The notes under the pieces are model-generated. The model made no database searches and was not told the origin of the DNA. It worked only from the letters and a program-made list of their open reading frames with translations. The translations under genes were made by a program, and so were the position numbers. A DNA stretch of 64,000 nucleotides from an uncultured Flammeovirgaceae bacterium (lineage in GTDB: Bacteria > Bacteroidota > Bacteroidia > Cytophagales > MED-G16), in assembly GCA_913052485.1 (NCBI GenBank), contig CAJXDN010000002.1, positions 1-64,000 on the forward strand, read 5' to 3'. This document shows, piece by piece, positions 7,189-15,097 of this stretch. How positions within the stretch are numbered: position 1 is the stretch's first letter; every line of letters starts with the position of its first letter.

Positions 7189-8412
7189 CTAAAATTTCTG
7201 TGTCTCATATAATGCCCTCAAAACAGAATAAAATGCCTCTTTTTTTGAGTAATCTTTATTTATTAGCCACGCTTTCTGATCCTTTCTCCAATTCCCGTAA
7301 GGGATATCATCTCTAAAACCCCAATCACTTATCAGAGTAACTCCTGCTTCTCTGGCTGTTTTTATTACGTTGTAATAAATATCATTCTGTTTCCTAAAGT
7401 ATTCGGCCCAATCAGATTCTGTTCTCATAACATCACTTACTCTTCTACGAGGTTTTCCATTACCCCCCCAGAGATTCATTCCAACATCTAACTCTGTTAT
7501 GAAAACTTCGACTCCTAATGCTTGAAATCTTTTTATATTTTTAAACATATCACTGTAATTATAATCTATGTTATAGTTAAGATGACACTGAAAACCTACA
7601 GCATCAATAGGAACTCCTGTATTTTTTAGGTGTTTGATCAACTGATACAATCCATCAGATTTATGACCACCAAATGCAATATTAAAATCTCTAATTTCAA
7701 GTTTTGATGTTGATAAACACCTTACCTCCTCCAATACCTTTCTGATAAATACGGGATGTCTATCATTAATTTTATCTTTTCCATCTAATCCAGATTTATC
7801 TTCCTCATACCCTAAACTCATCCACTTGACATCCTCAGCTGCATCTCCAGTTTCCCTGTATAAGCCTTTATTCATTAAAAATATTTCATTAATGACATTG
7901 AATGCGTCTACTTTCCTGAAATTATCATTAGAGATTAAAATAGTTTTGATATAAGATTTTAGTATAAAATTTAATTCATCTTTACTGTAATCAGATTTCC
8001 AAAACCATTCGGGAAAATATTTATTTGGGAAGAAAAGGCAGTGATGTATTAAATACATTTTATTATCAATCCCCCAATTAACTAGTTCACTTAGACCATC
8101 ATTATTAAAATAAAAATCCTTCATCGACTCTGGTTTAGTCTTTGGCCAAAAGCCATTATCCCAAGCCGGGTAAACAGACATCTGAATTCCAGAGTAATTC
8201 TCTAAAACAAATTTTCTATTTTTCAATGATTCTGAACCCCTAAGTATTGCCTTATTTCCATCTGATCTTACTTGAGAGGTGATAATAGTTGACTGTGAAT
8301 AACTTTTTAGTGTACTATTATAATCATATGACTGAGATAAAAGTGAAAAGGAGAAAATATTTAAATATATAATTTGAAATAAATTAAATATTCTGGTAAA
8401 AGGTACTTTCAT
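7189..8412 (-). CDS. Divergent glycoside hydrolase family 10 protein (endo-xylanase type)
   Basis: 407 residues from the ATG at 8412; an upstream ATG (8442) would bury the signal peptide MKVPFTRIFNLFQIIYLNIFS. The TIM-barrel landmarks of GH10 are present: the acid/base glutamate in AFNVINEIF (near residue 176), the nucleophile glutamate in VFITELDVG (near 307), GFQCHL before it and LISDWGFRDD near the end. GH10 enzymes cut beta-1,4-xylan or related glycans by a retaining mechanism. The early part (MSVYPAWDNGFW, LIHHCLFFPN) departs from the usual NEMKW and GHTLVWH motifs, so substrate preference may differ. Exported; no CBM, SusC or SusD genes are nearby. Confidence 0.85.
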   Translation of the reverse strand: MKVPFTRIFNLFQIIYLNIFSFSLLSQSYDYNSTLKSYSQSTIITSQVRSDGNKAILRGSESLKNRKFVLENYSGIQMSVYPAWDNGFWPKTKPESMKDFYFNNDGLSELVNWGIDNKMYLIHHCLFFPNKYFPEWFWKSDYSKDELNFILKSYIKTILISNDNFRKVDAFNVINEIFLMNKGLYRETGDAAEDVKWMSLGYEEDKSGLDGKDKINDRHPVFIRKVLEEVRCLSTSKLEIRDFNIAFGGHKSDGLYQLIKHLKNTGVPIDAVGFQCHLNYNIDYNYSDMFKNIKRFQALGVEVFITELDVGMNLWGGNGKPRRRVSDVMRTESDWAEYFRKQNDIYYNVIKTAREAGVTLISDWGFRDDIPYGNWRKDQKAWLINKDYSKKEAFYSVLRALYETQKF

Positions 8413-8453
8413 ATTGACAAATTGAAAATATCTATTGTACAAATTAAAAATAT

Positions 8454-8912
8454 TTATTCCTTTATAATCACACCAGTTGCTAGGAAGCTCAATGTAATTT
8501 CTGGGTCATTTATTTTGTTAATTTCTCTCAATGTCTTTCCTGCATCCTCAGCATAATGTCGCAGTTGAGGGACAGTTAATGTGTCAACGCTTAAATCCCC
8601 ATTAATTATAACTTCTTTTCCCTCGACTCCTTGTTTAGGAACAAAAAAACCATAATCCTTGAATCTTACAAGAATAGTATCCTCTTCTGCCCTTATTCTC
8701 ATCCAGCAACCTTTCTTAGGACAAGTTGATAATATTTCCCCTTTAATCTTTATTGGCATTTTTATATTCTCTGGAAAATCACTTTCAATAAATGTAAAAT
8801 CTTCAACATTTATGGATGAAAAATTATCTCCATAAATATTTGAATTGTTTTGAGAATTTGCCTCATATAAGGTCACAGAAATTAAAATGATAAATAGGTA
8901 TGCTTTTTTCAT
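8454..8912 (-). CDS. DUF4920 secreted protein
   Basis: 152 residues with a signal peptide ending near EANSQ, then the DUF4920 pattern: an IYGDNF start, KIKGEILSTCPKKGCWMRI, VRFKDYGFFVP and GKEVIINGDLSV. The two cysteines in CPKKGC are the family signature. DUF4920 proteins are small periplasmic OB-like folds of unknown role, common in Bacteroidota. The gene lies between the OmpA-family protein (15 nt) and GH10 (41 nt) on one strand and is probably co-transcribed with them. Confidence 0.8.
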   Translation of the reverse strand: MKKAYLFIILISVTLYEANSQNNSNIYGDNFSSINVEDFTFIESDFPENIKMPIKIKGEILSTCPKKGCWMRIRAEEDTILVRFKDYGFFVPKQGVEGKEVIINGDLSVDTLTVPQLRHYAEDAGKTLREINKINDPEITLSFLATGVIIKE

Positions 8913-8927
8913 AAACCAAATATAAAA

Positions 8928-10181
8928 TTAGTTACTGATTTTATCACCAATATCCAATATAATAAATTCCGTCCTCCTATTTTCTTGATTTTGTTTATCC
9001 GAACATGAATCACAGCCTAATTCACAAAACTCTATTGGACTAGATTCACCATAACCCTTTCCAATTATCCTTTTATTAAAAGTTACGATGATCTCATCAG
9101 AGTTAAAATAATTTTCAAACTCGTCAAAAGATTTAAATCCAATAATTTCCTCAGATTTATCACCTAGATAATCAAAGATTTGCCTTCTATATTTGATATT
9201 ATTCATTCTCATACTAAAGGACCTATATGATATTTTCGTTTTAAAATTTTTAATGATAGCAGAATGTATTTCAGTAAGATCCCTAGTTGATTTACTAATT
9301 CTTTTTTGTATATACCTGGCTGAAGATTTAGCTCGATCATCTGACAATTCTAGGTTATATTCCTCGCTCCCAGTACAATCTGTATGGGATCCTATTTCGA
9401 TTCTCATGTTAGGATAGTCCTTCATTATTTTAACAACCTTGTCAAGTTCAACTTTCGCATCATCCCTAATCTCTGAGCTATTTGAATCAAAATAAATAGA
9501 ATTAATGTCAATTATTTTAGTAAGATCTATTCCAACTTCAAGTTTATTTAGGACTATGTAACTAGAATCGGCGTCGTATCCATCCGTTAGAATATAATAG
9601 GCAGTGTCAGATTGATAATTAATTTCAGAAGAAGGGATATAGTTATAAGTCCCATCATTTAGCTGCAAAATATCTCCGTAAACTGTTCTATAAATTAAAA
9701 TTTGTAATATGTCTCCGTCAGGATCAGAATCGTTAAGCAATACGGAATCCTCATCTATTGCTATCTCTTCACCCTCTAAAAAAACTAATTTATCAGGATT
9801 TGCTATTGGGTTATTATTAGTTTTTTCCTTTTCCTCTTCAATTATTTTTTGAATGGTTTCATCATCACATTGCATTACTATTCTATAACTATTTTTTTTT
9901 CTTTCGACTGGGACAACGACTCTCTTACAACCATTTTTTGTTGCAACAATATCAAGGGGATATCTAAAACTTGTGGTGACATCGAATCTGCCTTTTTCAT
10001 TAGTTAAACTTCCAGTAAAAAACCCTCCACCAGAAACGTTAGATGATTTTAATATAACTTTAACACCCTCTAATTGTAATCTGCTTTTTTTATCAGTTAT
10101 AACCCCAGTTACTCTGATTTGAGAAAAAGAATATTCGGATGATATTATAAAAAAAAGAGTACTAAAGAAAATGATTTTCAT
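8928..10181 (-). CDS. OmpA-family outer-membrane protein with Ig-like domains and an atypical insert
   Basis: 417 residues from ATG 10181; a TTG five codons earlier is possible but would extend the signal peptide. Parts: signal peptide (1-20), carboxypeptidase-regulatory-like domain (about 22-105), glutamate-rich linker, Ig/cadherin-like domain with NDSDPDGD (about 124-215), and an OmpA peptidoglycan-binding domain (IYFDSNSSEI, IEIGSHTDCTGSEEYN, LSDDRAKSSARYIQKR, GKGYGESSP, NRRTEFIIL). Between SARYIQKR and IIGKGYGES there are about 75 residues (295-370) where the family normally has six to ten. The protein probably tethers the outer membrane to peptidoglycan. It follows a SnoaL-like gene by 11 nt. 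Confidence 0.85.
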   Translation of the reverse strand: MKIIFFSTLFFIISSEYSFSQIRVTGVITDKKSRLQLEGVKVILKSSNVSGGGFFTGSLTNEKGRFDVTTSFRYPLDIVATKNGCKRVVVPVERKKNSYRIVMQCDDETIQKIIEEEKEKTNNNPIANPDKLVFLEGEEIAIDEDSVLLNDSDPDGDILQILIYRTVYGDILQLNDGTYNYIPSSEINYQSDTAYYILTDGYDADSSYIVLNKLEVGIDLTKIIDINSIYFDSNSSEIRDDAKVELDKVVKIMKDYPNMRIEIGSHTDCTGSEEYNLELSDDRAKSSARYIQKRISKSTRDLTEIHSAIIKNFKTKISYRSFSMRMNNIKYRRQIFDYLGDKSEEIIGFKSFDEFENYFNSDEIIVTFNKRIIGKGYGESSPIEFCELGCDSCSDKQNQENRRTEFIILDIGDKISN

Positions 10182-10192
10182 AGAATATAAAT

Positions 10193-10657
10193 TCAATTTG
10201 AAAATTCTATAGATTCTTTTATGGCATCTGAAAAATAGAAATCAAATTTCAATTCTCCATCCTCCCTTACCAGATAGGCACTCTCCAACCAATCGAAATT
10301 CATTACTACATTACCTGAATCAGTATCTACTAAAAATTTTCCAACATTTCGTAATGAGACGTGGGCTGAGTTTTCATCAATATCGATCTCAAAATCAGAT
10401 AATACCCAATTGTCCTCAATAGTTTTAAAGGATTTAACAAATTCAATAAACTCCTCCATCGAGTATTTTTTCTGATTTTCAAATATAAAATAGTCATCAG
10501 TAACTAGGTCGTATAGTTTAGTTTTATCAGGGTTTTTAACAGATAAGACATCAAAAAACTCATAAAATTTATCTTTTACCTCCTGCTCGGTAATCCTTTT
10601 AACATCTGGGCTACCACATGAGGAAATGATTATTAATACGAATAAAAGTATTCTCAA
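10193..10657 (-). CDS. SnoaL/NTF2-like lipoprotein
   Basis: 154 residues starting at a TTG (no upstream ATG in frame); lipobox IISSC, Cys14. The mature part has KFYEFFDVLSVKNPDKTKLYDLVTDDYFIFE, an active-site-like pocket helix of NTF2 folds, then strands ending in FDWLESAYLVREDGELKFDFYFSDA. Ligand unknown. It is followed at 11 nt by the OmpA-family gene and preceded at 8 nt by a small membrane gene, so it is probably part of an operon. Confidence 0.6.
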   Translation of the reverse strand: MRILLFVLIIISSCGSPDVKRITEQEVKDKFYEFFDVLSVKNPDKTKLYDLVTDDYFIFENQKKYSMEEFIEFVKSFKTIEDNWVLSDFEIDIDENSAHVSLRNVGKFLVDTDSGNVVMNFDWLESAYLVREDGELKFDFYFSDAIKESIEFSN

Positions 10658-10665
10658 AATTTTTT

Positions 10666-10854
10666 CTAATTAGATTTCTTTTTTACTGAAAAATACTCTT
10701 TGTAAACTGGATAATTCCAGAAGCTAATTCCAATGGAGAGAAGAAGCGCAAGAAATGCCTCTACCCACATTTCCATGTACACTAAATAAATAATTATAAA
10801 TAGTAGTGCACTGTCGACAGAGACAAGTAATATTATTTTTTGCTTTAAGTTCAT
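10666..10854 (-). CDS. 62-residue two-span membrane protein
   Basis: Two hydrophobic segments (about 6-27 and 31-48) and a basic end (YFSVKKKSN). Family not recognised. The start codon lies 8 nt after a 12-bp inverted repeat, and the stop is 8 nt before the SnoaL-like gene. Confidence 0.5.
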   Translation of the reverse strand: MNLKQKIILLVSVDSALLFIIIYLVYMEMWVEAFLALLLSIGISFWNYPVYKEYFSVKKKSN

Positions 10855-10862
10855 ATCAAATT

Positions 10863-10890
10863 TACATTCCTCTTGTCTAAGAGGAATGTA
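10863..10890 (-). terminator. Perfect 12-bp inverted repeat between two minus-strand genes
   Basis: tacattcctctt (10863-10874), loop gtct, aagaggaatgta (10879-10890). It begins 8 nt after the stop of the SnoaL-like gene at 10899 and ends 8 nt before the ATG at 10854. The run after it on the minus strand is AAATTTG, not a T tract, so it is a weak intrinsic terminator at best; it could instead be an mRNA-end stabiliser or a translational block on the following gene. Confidence 0.45.
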
Positions 10891-10898
10891 TAATGATT

Positions 10899-11456
10899 TT
10901 AATTATTTTCTAGGTAAGCTTGGATCTGACTTTCCATCGAAGATGGGTCAAACCATTCATTCAAGAGAACAACTTTACCAGCCTCATTAAACTGCTGAAT
11001 AGCATAAAATTTTAATTTAACCGGGGCACCAGACTCAGAATGAGTTGCATTCCATACACCATAAATTCTAATGCCATTTGGCTCAGTATTTATTTCACCA
11101 TTATCTGCATATAAATTTCCACCCCAATAACCACCATCATTTACTGGATTCACTCCTCCAGATTGAAAAGAAAAGTCTTCAAACATTTCAAGATAGCCTT
11201 TTGCTGCTACCGCTAAATCATCTTTTGTCTGGTATGAACCATCATAGACATTTGGCCCACTCCATTTCAATGAATCAGCATATAAATCTAAAAACAGATC
11301 AATATCACCGGAAACAATACCACCTATATGATATTTTTCAAAAGCTTTATAGTTTTTTTCAAATGTAGCTTTATCAGCATCAGATATAATAATTCCTTTA
11401 GGACCACCACACGCTAAAGCGACAACTGAAAGTATAAAAAGTATGTATTTACTCAT
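10899..11456 (-). CDS. SnoaL-like lipoprotein
   Basis: 185 residues with lipobox VALAC (Cys16). The mature domain carries HIGGIVSGDIDLFLDLYADSLKWSGPNVYDGSYQTKDDL, then IYGVWNATHSESGAPVKLKFYAIQQFNEAGKVVLLNEWFDP, a clear SnoaL-like polyketide-cyclase/NTF2 fold. Catalytic function is not implied. Its composition is less AT-biased in amino acids (more Gly, Ala) than neighbours. A hairpin lies directly downstream. Confidence 0.75.
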   Translation of the reverse strand: MSKYILFILSVVALACGGPKGIIISDADKATFEKNYKAFEKYHIGGIVSGDIDLFLDLYADSLKWSGPNVYDGSYQTKDDLAVAAKGYLEMFEDFSFQSGGVNPVNDGGYWGGNLYADNGEINTEPNGIRIYGVWNATHSESGAPVKLKFYAIQQFNEAGKVVLLNEWFDPSSMESQIQAYLENN

Positions 11457-11532
11457 GATTCAATAATTTTATTTAAATACAATCTATTAAATACAATCAA
11501 ATAAATGAAATAAAAAAATATGAAGTTATAAT

Positions 11533-12435
11533 TTAGAAAAAAATTTCTTGGGCTACTCTAAAAGTATTAGAGTGTGCCTCTATTATATTCTTTAACTCTT
11601 GAGAGTAACCACCTCCCATACTTATTTGCACTGGTATACTATTTAACTTACAGAGATTTAAAACAATCCTGTCTCTTTCTTTACATCCATCTAGGGTTAG
11701 TGCCAATTTGCCTAATTTATCATTTTGCATTATATCTACACCCGATAAATAGTATATGAATTCAGGCTCAAATTTATCAATTATCTCGGGTAATTTATTT
11801 TCCAATTTTTCCAAGTATAATTTATCAGTAGTACCATTGTCAAATTCAATATCCAAATCACTTACTTCTTTTTTAAACGGATAATTATTTTTACCATGAA
11901 ATGAGAGAGTGAATACATTTTTATCATTTTTAAAAATAGATGCAGTACCGTTCCCCTGGTGAACATCAAGATCAACAATTAATATTTTTTTACATATTTC
12001 ATTTTTGATTAAATAATTTGCGGCAATTGCCTGGTCATTCAACATACAAAATGCCTCACCTCTATCATAGAAGGCGTGATGAGTTCCTCCCGCAATATTC
12101 ATTGAAACACCATGCTCTAAGGAATAAAGAGAACCCTCGATTGTTCCCTGTGATATAATTTTCTCTCTTTCTACTAGCTCTTTACTCATCGGAAAACCTA
12201 TTGGTCTCAATTCCTTAGCAGTTAAATTCTGATTTTTAAGATTAAAATAGTATTGCTTCTCATGAGTTAAGAGTACATTATTATCGGATATTGGTTGAGG
12301 AGAGAAGAAATTCTCTTTTGAGCAGGTATTTTCTCTTATTAATTGCTCTGGAATTAATTCATACTTAATCATAGGAAACCTGTGGTTCTCTTCGAGAGGG
12401 TAAATATATTTTTCATCAAATGATATCTTTAGCAT
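11533..12435 (-). CDS. Histone-deacetylase-like amidohydrolase
   Basis: 300 residues of the arginase/deacetylase fold. Active-site features: the His pair in GGTHHAF (119-120), zinc ligands Asp157 and His159 in DLDVHQGNGT and Asp234 in YYLSGVDIM, and the glycine loop with Tyr277 in MGGGYS. Bacterial members (AcuC and acetylpolyamine amidohydrolase types) deacetylate lysines or acylated small amines in the cytoplasm. No acuA/acuB genes or polyamine genes are nearby, so the substrate is open. It overlaps nothing and is 5 nt downstream of the esterase gene, suggesting one transcript. Confidence 0.88.
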   Translation of the reverse strand: MLKISFDEKYIYPLEENHRFPMIKYELIPEQLIRENTCSKENFFSPQPISDNNVLLTHEKQYYFNLKNQNLTAKELRPIGFPMSKELVEREKIISQGTIEGSLYSLEHGVSMNIAGGTHHAFYDRGEAFCMLNDQAIAANYLIKNEICKKILIVDLDVHQGNGTASIFKNDKNVFTLSFHGKNNYPFKKEVSDLDIEFDNGTTDKLYLEKLENKLPEIIDKFEPEFIYYLSGVDIMQNDKLGKLALTLDGCKERDRIVLNLCKLNSIPVQISMGGGYSQELKNIIEAHSNTFRVAQEIFF

Positions 12436-12440
12436 TAGGA

Positions 12441-13358
12441 TTATCTAAGTCCATTAATATCAAATCTCGAGAAAAATTCCCAGATAATTTTATCAGAATC
12501 AATATCCCCGTTTGATTTACCTTTTTCTGAGTTAGCATTTAGCGATGGCCACGAATGATCACCTCCTATTACCTTATAGTGATCTATTTCAACTCCATTA
12601 GTCCCATTTTTCCAAGAGTAGTACTCAACAGTTGAACCGTCTGAGGTGTTTTGATCTTCTAGATAAATTACCTCAGGAATGATATCAGTTTTATTATATT
12701 CCACCCAATAACTATTAGAATTTTCAATAGGTAGATAGTATCCTGCAATACCATCATAATTATCTTCTGTGCCATTAATTGATAGAAATGGTGTTGGGTG
12801 GGTTGGTGAACAATTATCATAAGTGTCTATAAACATATGTCCAGCAACAGAGGCAAAAGCAGCTACCTCTGAGCTTAGCTTGCAAGCTAGCTCAAAAGAA
12901 AGGTATCCTCCATTTGAGAATCCAGCTACATAAGCTCTCTCTCTGTCAACTGAATAAAATTCAGCAATTTTATTGATAAGATGAGAAATAAACCCTACAT
13001 CATCAACATCAGTAGCCTTAGAGTTAACCCCTCCTAAATTCCAAATTGGAATTCCATTGGAGTCAGTATGTGCTTGAGGATACACCAAAATAAAATTTTC
13101 ATTATCTGAGATATTTCTCATATCACTTACATAATTCATCTGCTCTTCAGCGGTTCCACTACCCCCATGAAGATTAAATACTATTGGTGAATTTTCACTT
13201 TCATCATATGAACTAGGTATATATAGTATATAGCTTCTAGATAAGCCGTCAAATAGTATAGTCTGGTAATATAAACCTTTATTTCCTGATATCTCCTCAT
13301 CGTTATCAGAACATGAAAAAAATAAAATTAAGACAAGTAGTAACTTAAATTTATTCAT
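12441..13358 (-). CDS. Polyhydroxybutyrate-depolymerase/feruloyl-esterase-like lipoprotein
   Basis: 305 residues, lipobox FFSC (Cys16), alpha/beta hydrolase fold. The oxyanion motif is NLHGGSG (62-68), the nucleophile Ser148 is in AGFSNGG, and Asp199 (NGTEDN) and His268 (GGDHSWP) complete a plausible triad. This is the LpqC or PHB-depolymerase-like esterase family, which covers feruloyl, acetylxylan and polyester hydrolases. An acyl-xylan role would suit the GH10 enzyme 4 kb downstream, but that is inference. Confidence 0.8.
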   Translation of the reverse strand: MNKFKLLLVLILFFSCSDNDEEISGNKGLYYQTILFDGLSRSYILYIPSSYDESENSPIVFNLHGGSGTAEEQMNYVSDMRNISDNENFILVYPQAHTDSNGIPIWNLGGVNSKATDVDDVGFISHLINKIAEFYSVDRERAYVAGFSNGGYLSFELACKLSSEVAAFASVAGHMFIDTYDNCSPTHPTPFLSINGTEDNYDGIAGYYLPIENSNSYWVEYNKTDIIPEVIYLEDQNTSDGSTVEYYSWKNGTNGVEIDHYKVIGGDHSWPSLNANSEKGKSNGDIDSDKIIWEFFSRFDINGLR

Positions 13359-13381
13359 AATAGATACAAGATATATTTAAT

Positions 13382-13389
13382 TAAATTTG
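13382..13389 (+). promoter_or_regulatory. -7 promoter box of apt
   Basis: TAAATTTG is an exact match to the Bacteroidota -7 consensus TAnnTTTG. It ends 8 nt before the apt ATG. No TTG is seen at the expected upstream distance, so the -33 element is weak or absent. Confidence 0.4.
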
Positions 13390-13397
13390 TATGCGTT

Positions 13398-13901
13398 ATG
13401 AGTTTAAAATACGTAAAAAATAAAATTGAGTTTTATAAAGACTTCCCAATAAAAGGAGTTGAATACATCGACCTTAATCCTATTTACAAAGATCCAAAAG
13501 CTAGAAATATTTTAGTTGAAAAGTGTTTAGAAGATATCCAAAAAGTTGATTTTGAATATCTTGCACTAATAGAATCTAGAGGTTTCCTAATGGGATCTAT
13601 AATTGCTGATAAATTAGATAAAGGTATCATTCTTTGTAGAAGTAAGAAAGACAGACTTCCAGGAAAAATTCAAACTGTCAGACATAAACTTGAATACGGT
13701 GAGGCAACTATGCAGGTCCAAGAGGGAAAAGGGAAAGTTTTGATATTTGATGATGTTCTAGCAACCGGTGGAACTGCTAATGGTGCATTTAAAGTCCTAA
13801 GTCTTGGAGGGTACACTCCAGTTTATTCTCTATTCTTAGTTGAATTATCTCAATTTACAGTAACATGTGATACGGAGTATAGCAGCGCATTAATTCTATA
13901 A
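13398..13901 (+). CDS. apt: Adenine phosphoribosyltransferase
   Basis: 167 residues, the normal length. Converts adenine and PRPP to AMP in purine salvage in the cytoplasm. It opens KIEFYKDFPIKGVEYIDLNPI; the PRPP loop is VLIFDDVLATGGTA, preceded by ESRGFLMG and the KKDRLPGKI flexible hood segment, all diagnostic of Apt. Monocistronic, facing a convergent tRNA-Ser gene 8 nt beyond its stop. Confidence 0.95.
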   Translation: MSLKYVKNKIEFYKDFPIKGVEYIDLNPIYKDPKARNILVEKCLEDIQKVDFEYLALIESRGFLMGSIIADKLDKGIILCRSKKDRLPGKIQTVRHKLEYGEATMQVQEGKGKVLIFDDVLATGGTANGAFKVLSLGGYTPVYSLFLVELSQFTVTCDTEYSSALIL

Positions 13902-13908
13902 AATTAAT

Positions 13909-13998
<90 letters not shown>

Positions 13999-14009
13999 TT
14001 TTTGAATGG

Positions 14010-14017
14010 CAAATATA
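14010..14017 (-). promoter_or_regulatory. -7 promoter box of tRNA-Ser
   Basis: TATATTTG on the minus strand, an exact TAnnTTTG match, placed 11 nt before the mature tRNA 5' end, a sensible distance for a tRNA leader. Confidence 0.45.
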
Positions 14018-14125
14018 ATTACATCATTTTCTTGATATATATATTTTCGATTTTTTCTAATTGTGAAAAAGGGTTAAATACGTGTAAGAGTTTACATAAA
14101 AAAAATCTAATAATTAGTTTTGCTT

Positions 14126-15097
14126 ATGAACTTACTAAAGTCATTTGGAGTAATTGAATCTTTAATAATACTATCTTTTATCATTACTTATCTGATTTAT
14201 GCTATAAGACTGTATAAAATCAATAAAAAAATAAAAGTTACAAGAAGCAGAGTTCTAAATAAGCTAATCTTAAGGTCTATTTATTTTAGTTTACTAATTA
14301 TATCATTGCTTGGACCTTCATTCGGAGAAAATCAAGAGAAAGTAGATATTGTTGGAAAAGATATAATGATTCTGGTTGATCTCTCAGAGTCAATGAATGC
14401 AGATGATATAAAACCTACTAGACTCGAAAAAGTTAAATTTGAGGTGAAAAAAATAATAGATAATTTCTCAAGTGATAGGATAGGTATCATAATGTTTTCA
14501 GGAGAGGCATTTATGCAATGTCCCATGACCTATGATAAGAATGCACTTAATTTATTCACTGAAACTTTAAATACAGGTTTAGTTCCAAGAACCGGAACAG
14601 ATTTTGGGCCTGCTCTTGAACTTTCTTTGTCAAAACTTAATGATGAAAATTCCCAGTCATTGGAAACAAATTCTAAAGTAATAATTTTAATATCTGATGG
14701 TGAGGATTTTGGAGATAATACCAATGAATCCTTGGATAATATAATTGAGTCAAACATAAAATTATTTACTGTTGGTGTAGGCAGCGAAAAAGGCAGTAAG
14801 ATTTTACTTGGAAATGGAAAATATAAAAAAGATAAAGATGGCGGTGTAGTTATCACAAAACTTAATCCGACATCGTTAAAAGAAACAGCAAAGGATACAG
14901 GTGGTAAATATTTTGAAATTTCTAATATAAATAATGAGGTAGACGAGTTAATTTCAGAAATAAACAGCATTAAAGGAGATGTAATAGAGTCAAAAACCAT
15001 CGATGTCACAGTGAATAAATATTTTTACTTTCTTTTTACTGCATTACTTTTAATGATTATTGATTTTTCTATTAAATTGAAAATTATAAGGATATGA
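14126..15097 (+). CDS. batB: Membrane-anchored von Willebrand factor A protein, BatB type
   Basis: 323 residues from the ATG at 14126. Membrane segments near 8-28 and 55-70 precede a VWA domain with an intact MIDAS motif (LVDLSESMN) followed by PTRLEKVKFEV, MFSGEAFMQCPMTYD, PRTGTDFGPAL and ISDGEDFG; a last membrane helix is near the C-terminus. This is the BatA/BatB layout of the Bacteroidota aerotolerance cluster, and the following TPR gene (4-nt ATGA overlap) matches batC, which makes this batB. No batA, batD or batE is beside it. Bat proteins act at the cytoplasmic membrane in stress tolerance; the mechanism is not settled. Confidence 0.85.
   Translation: MNLLKSFGVIESLIILSFIITYLIYAIRLYKINKKIKVTRSRVLNKLILRSIYFSLLIISLLGPSFGENQEKVDIVGKDIMILVDLSESMNADDIKPTRLEKVKFEVKKIIDNFSSDRIGIIMFSGEAFMQCPMTYDKNALNLFTETLNTGLVPRTGTDFGPALELSLSKLNDENSQSLETNSKVIILISDGEDFGDNTNESLDNIIESNIKLFTVGVGSEKGSKILLGNGKYKKDKDGGVVITKLNPTSLKETAKDTGGKYFEISNINNEVDELISEINSIKGDVIESKTIDVTVNKYFYFLFTALLLMIIDFSIKLKIIRI

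Noticed and set aside
11078-11368. Plus-strand frame rich in His and Leu
   Set aside because: Antisense of the SnoaL-like lipoprotein gene; composition is what reverse-reading Asp/Asn/Gly codons gives.
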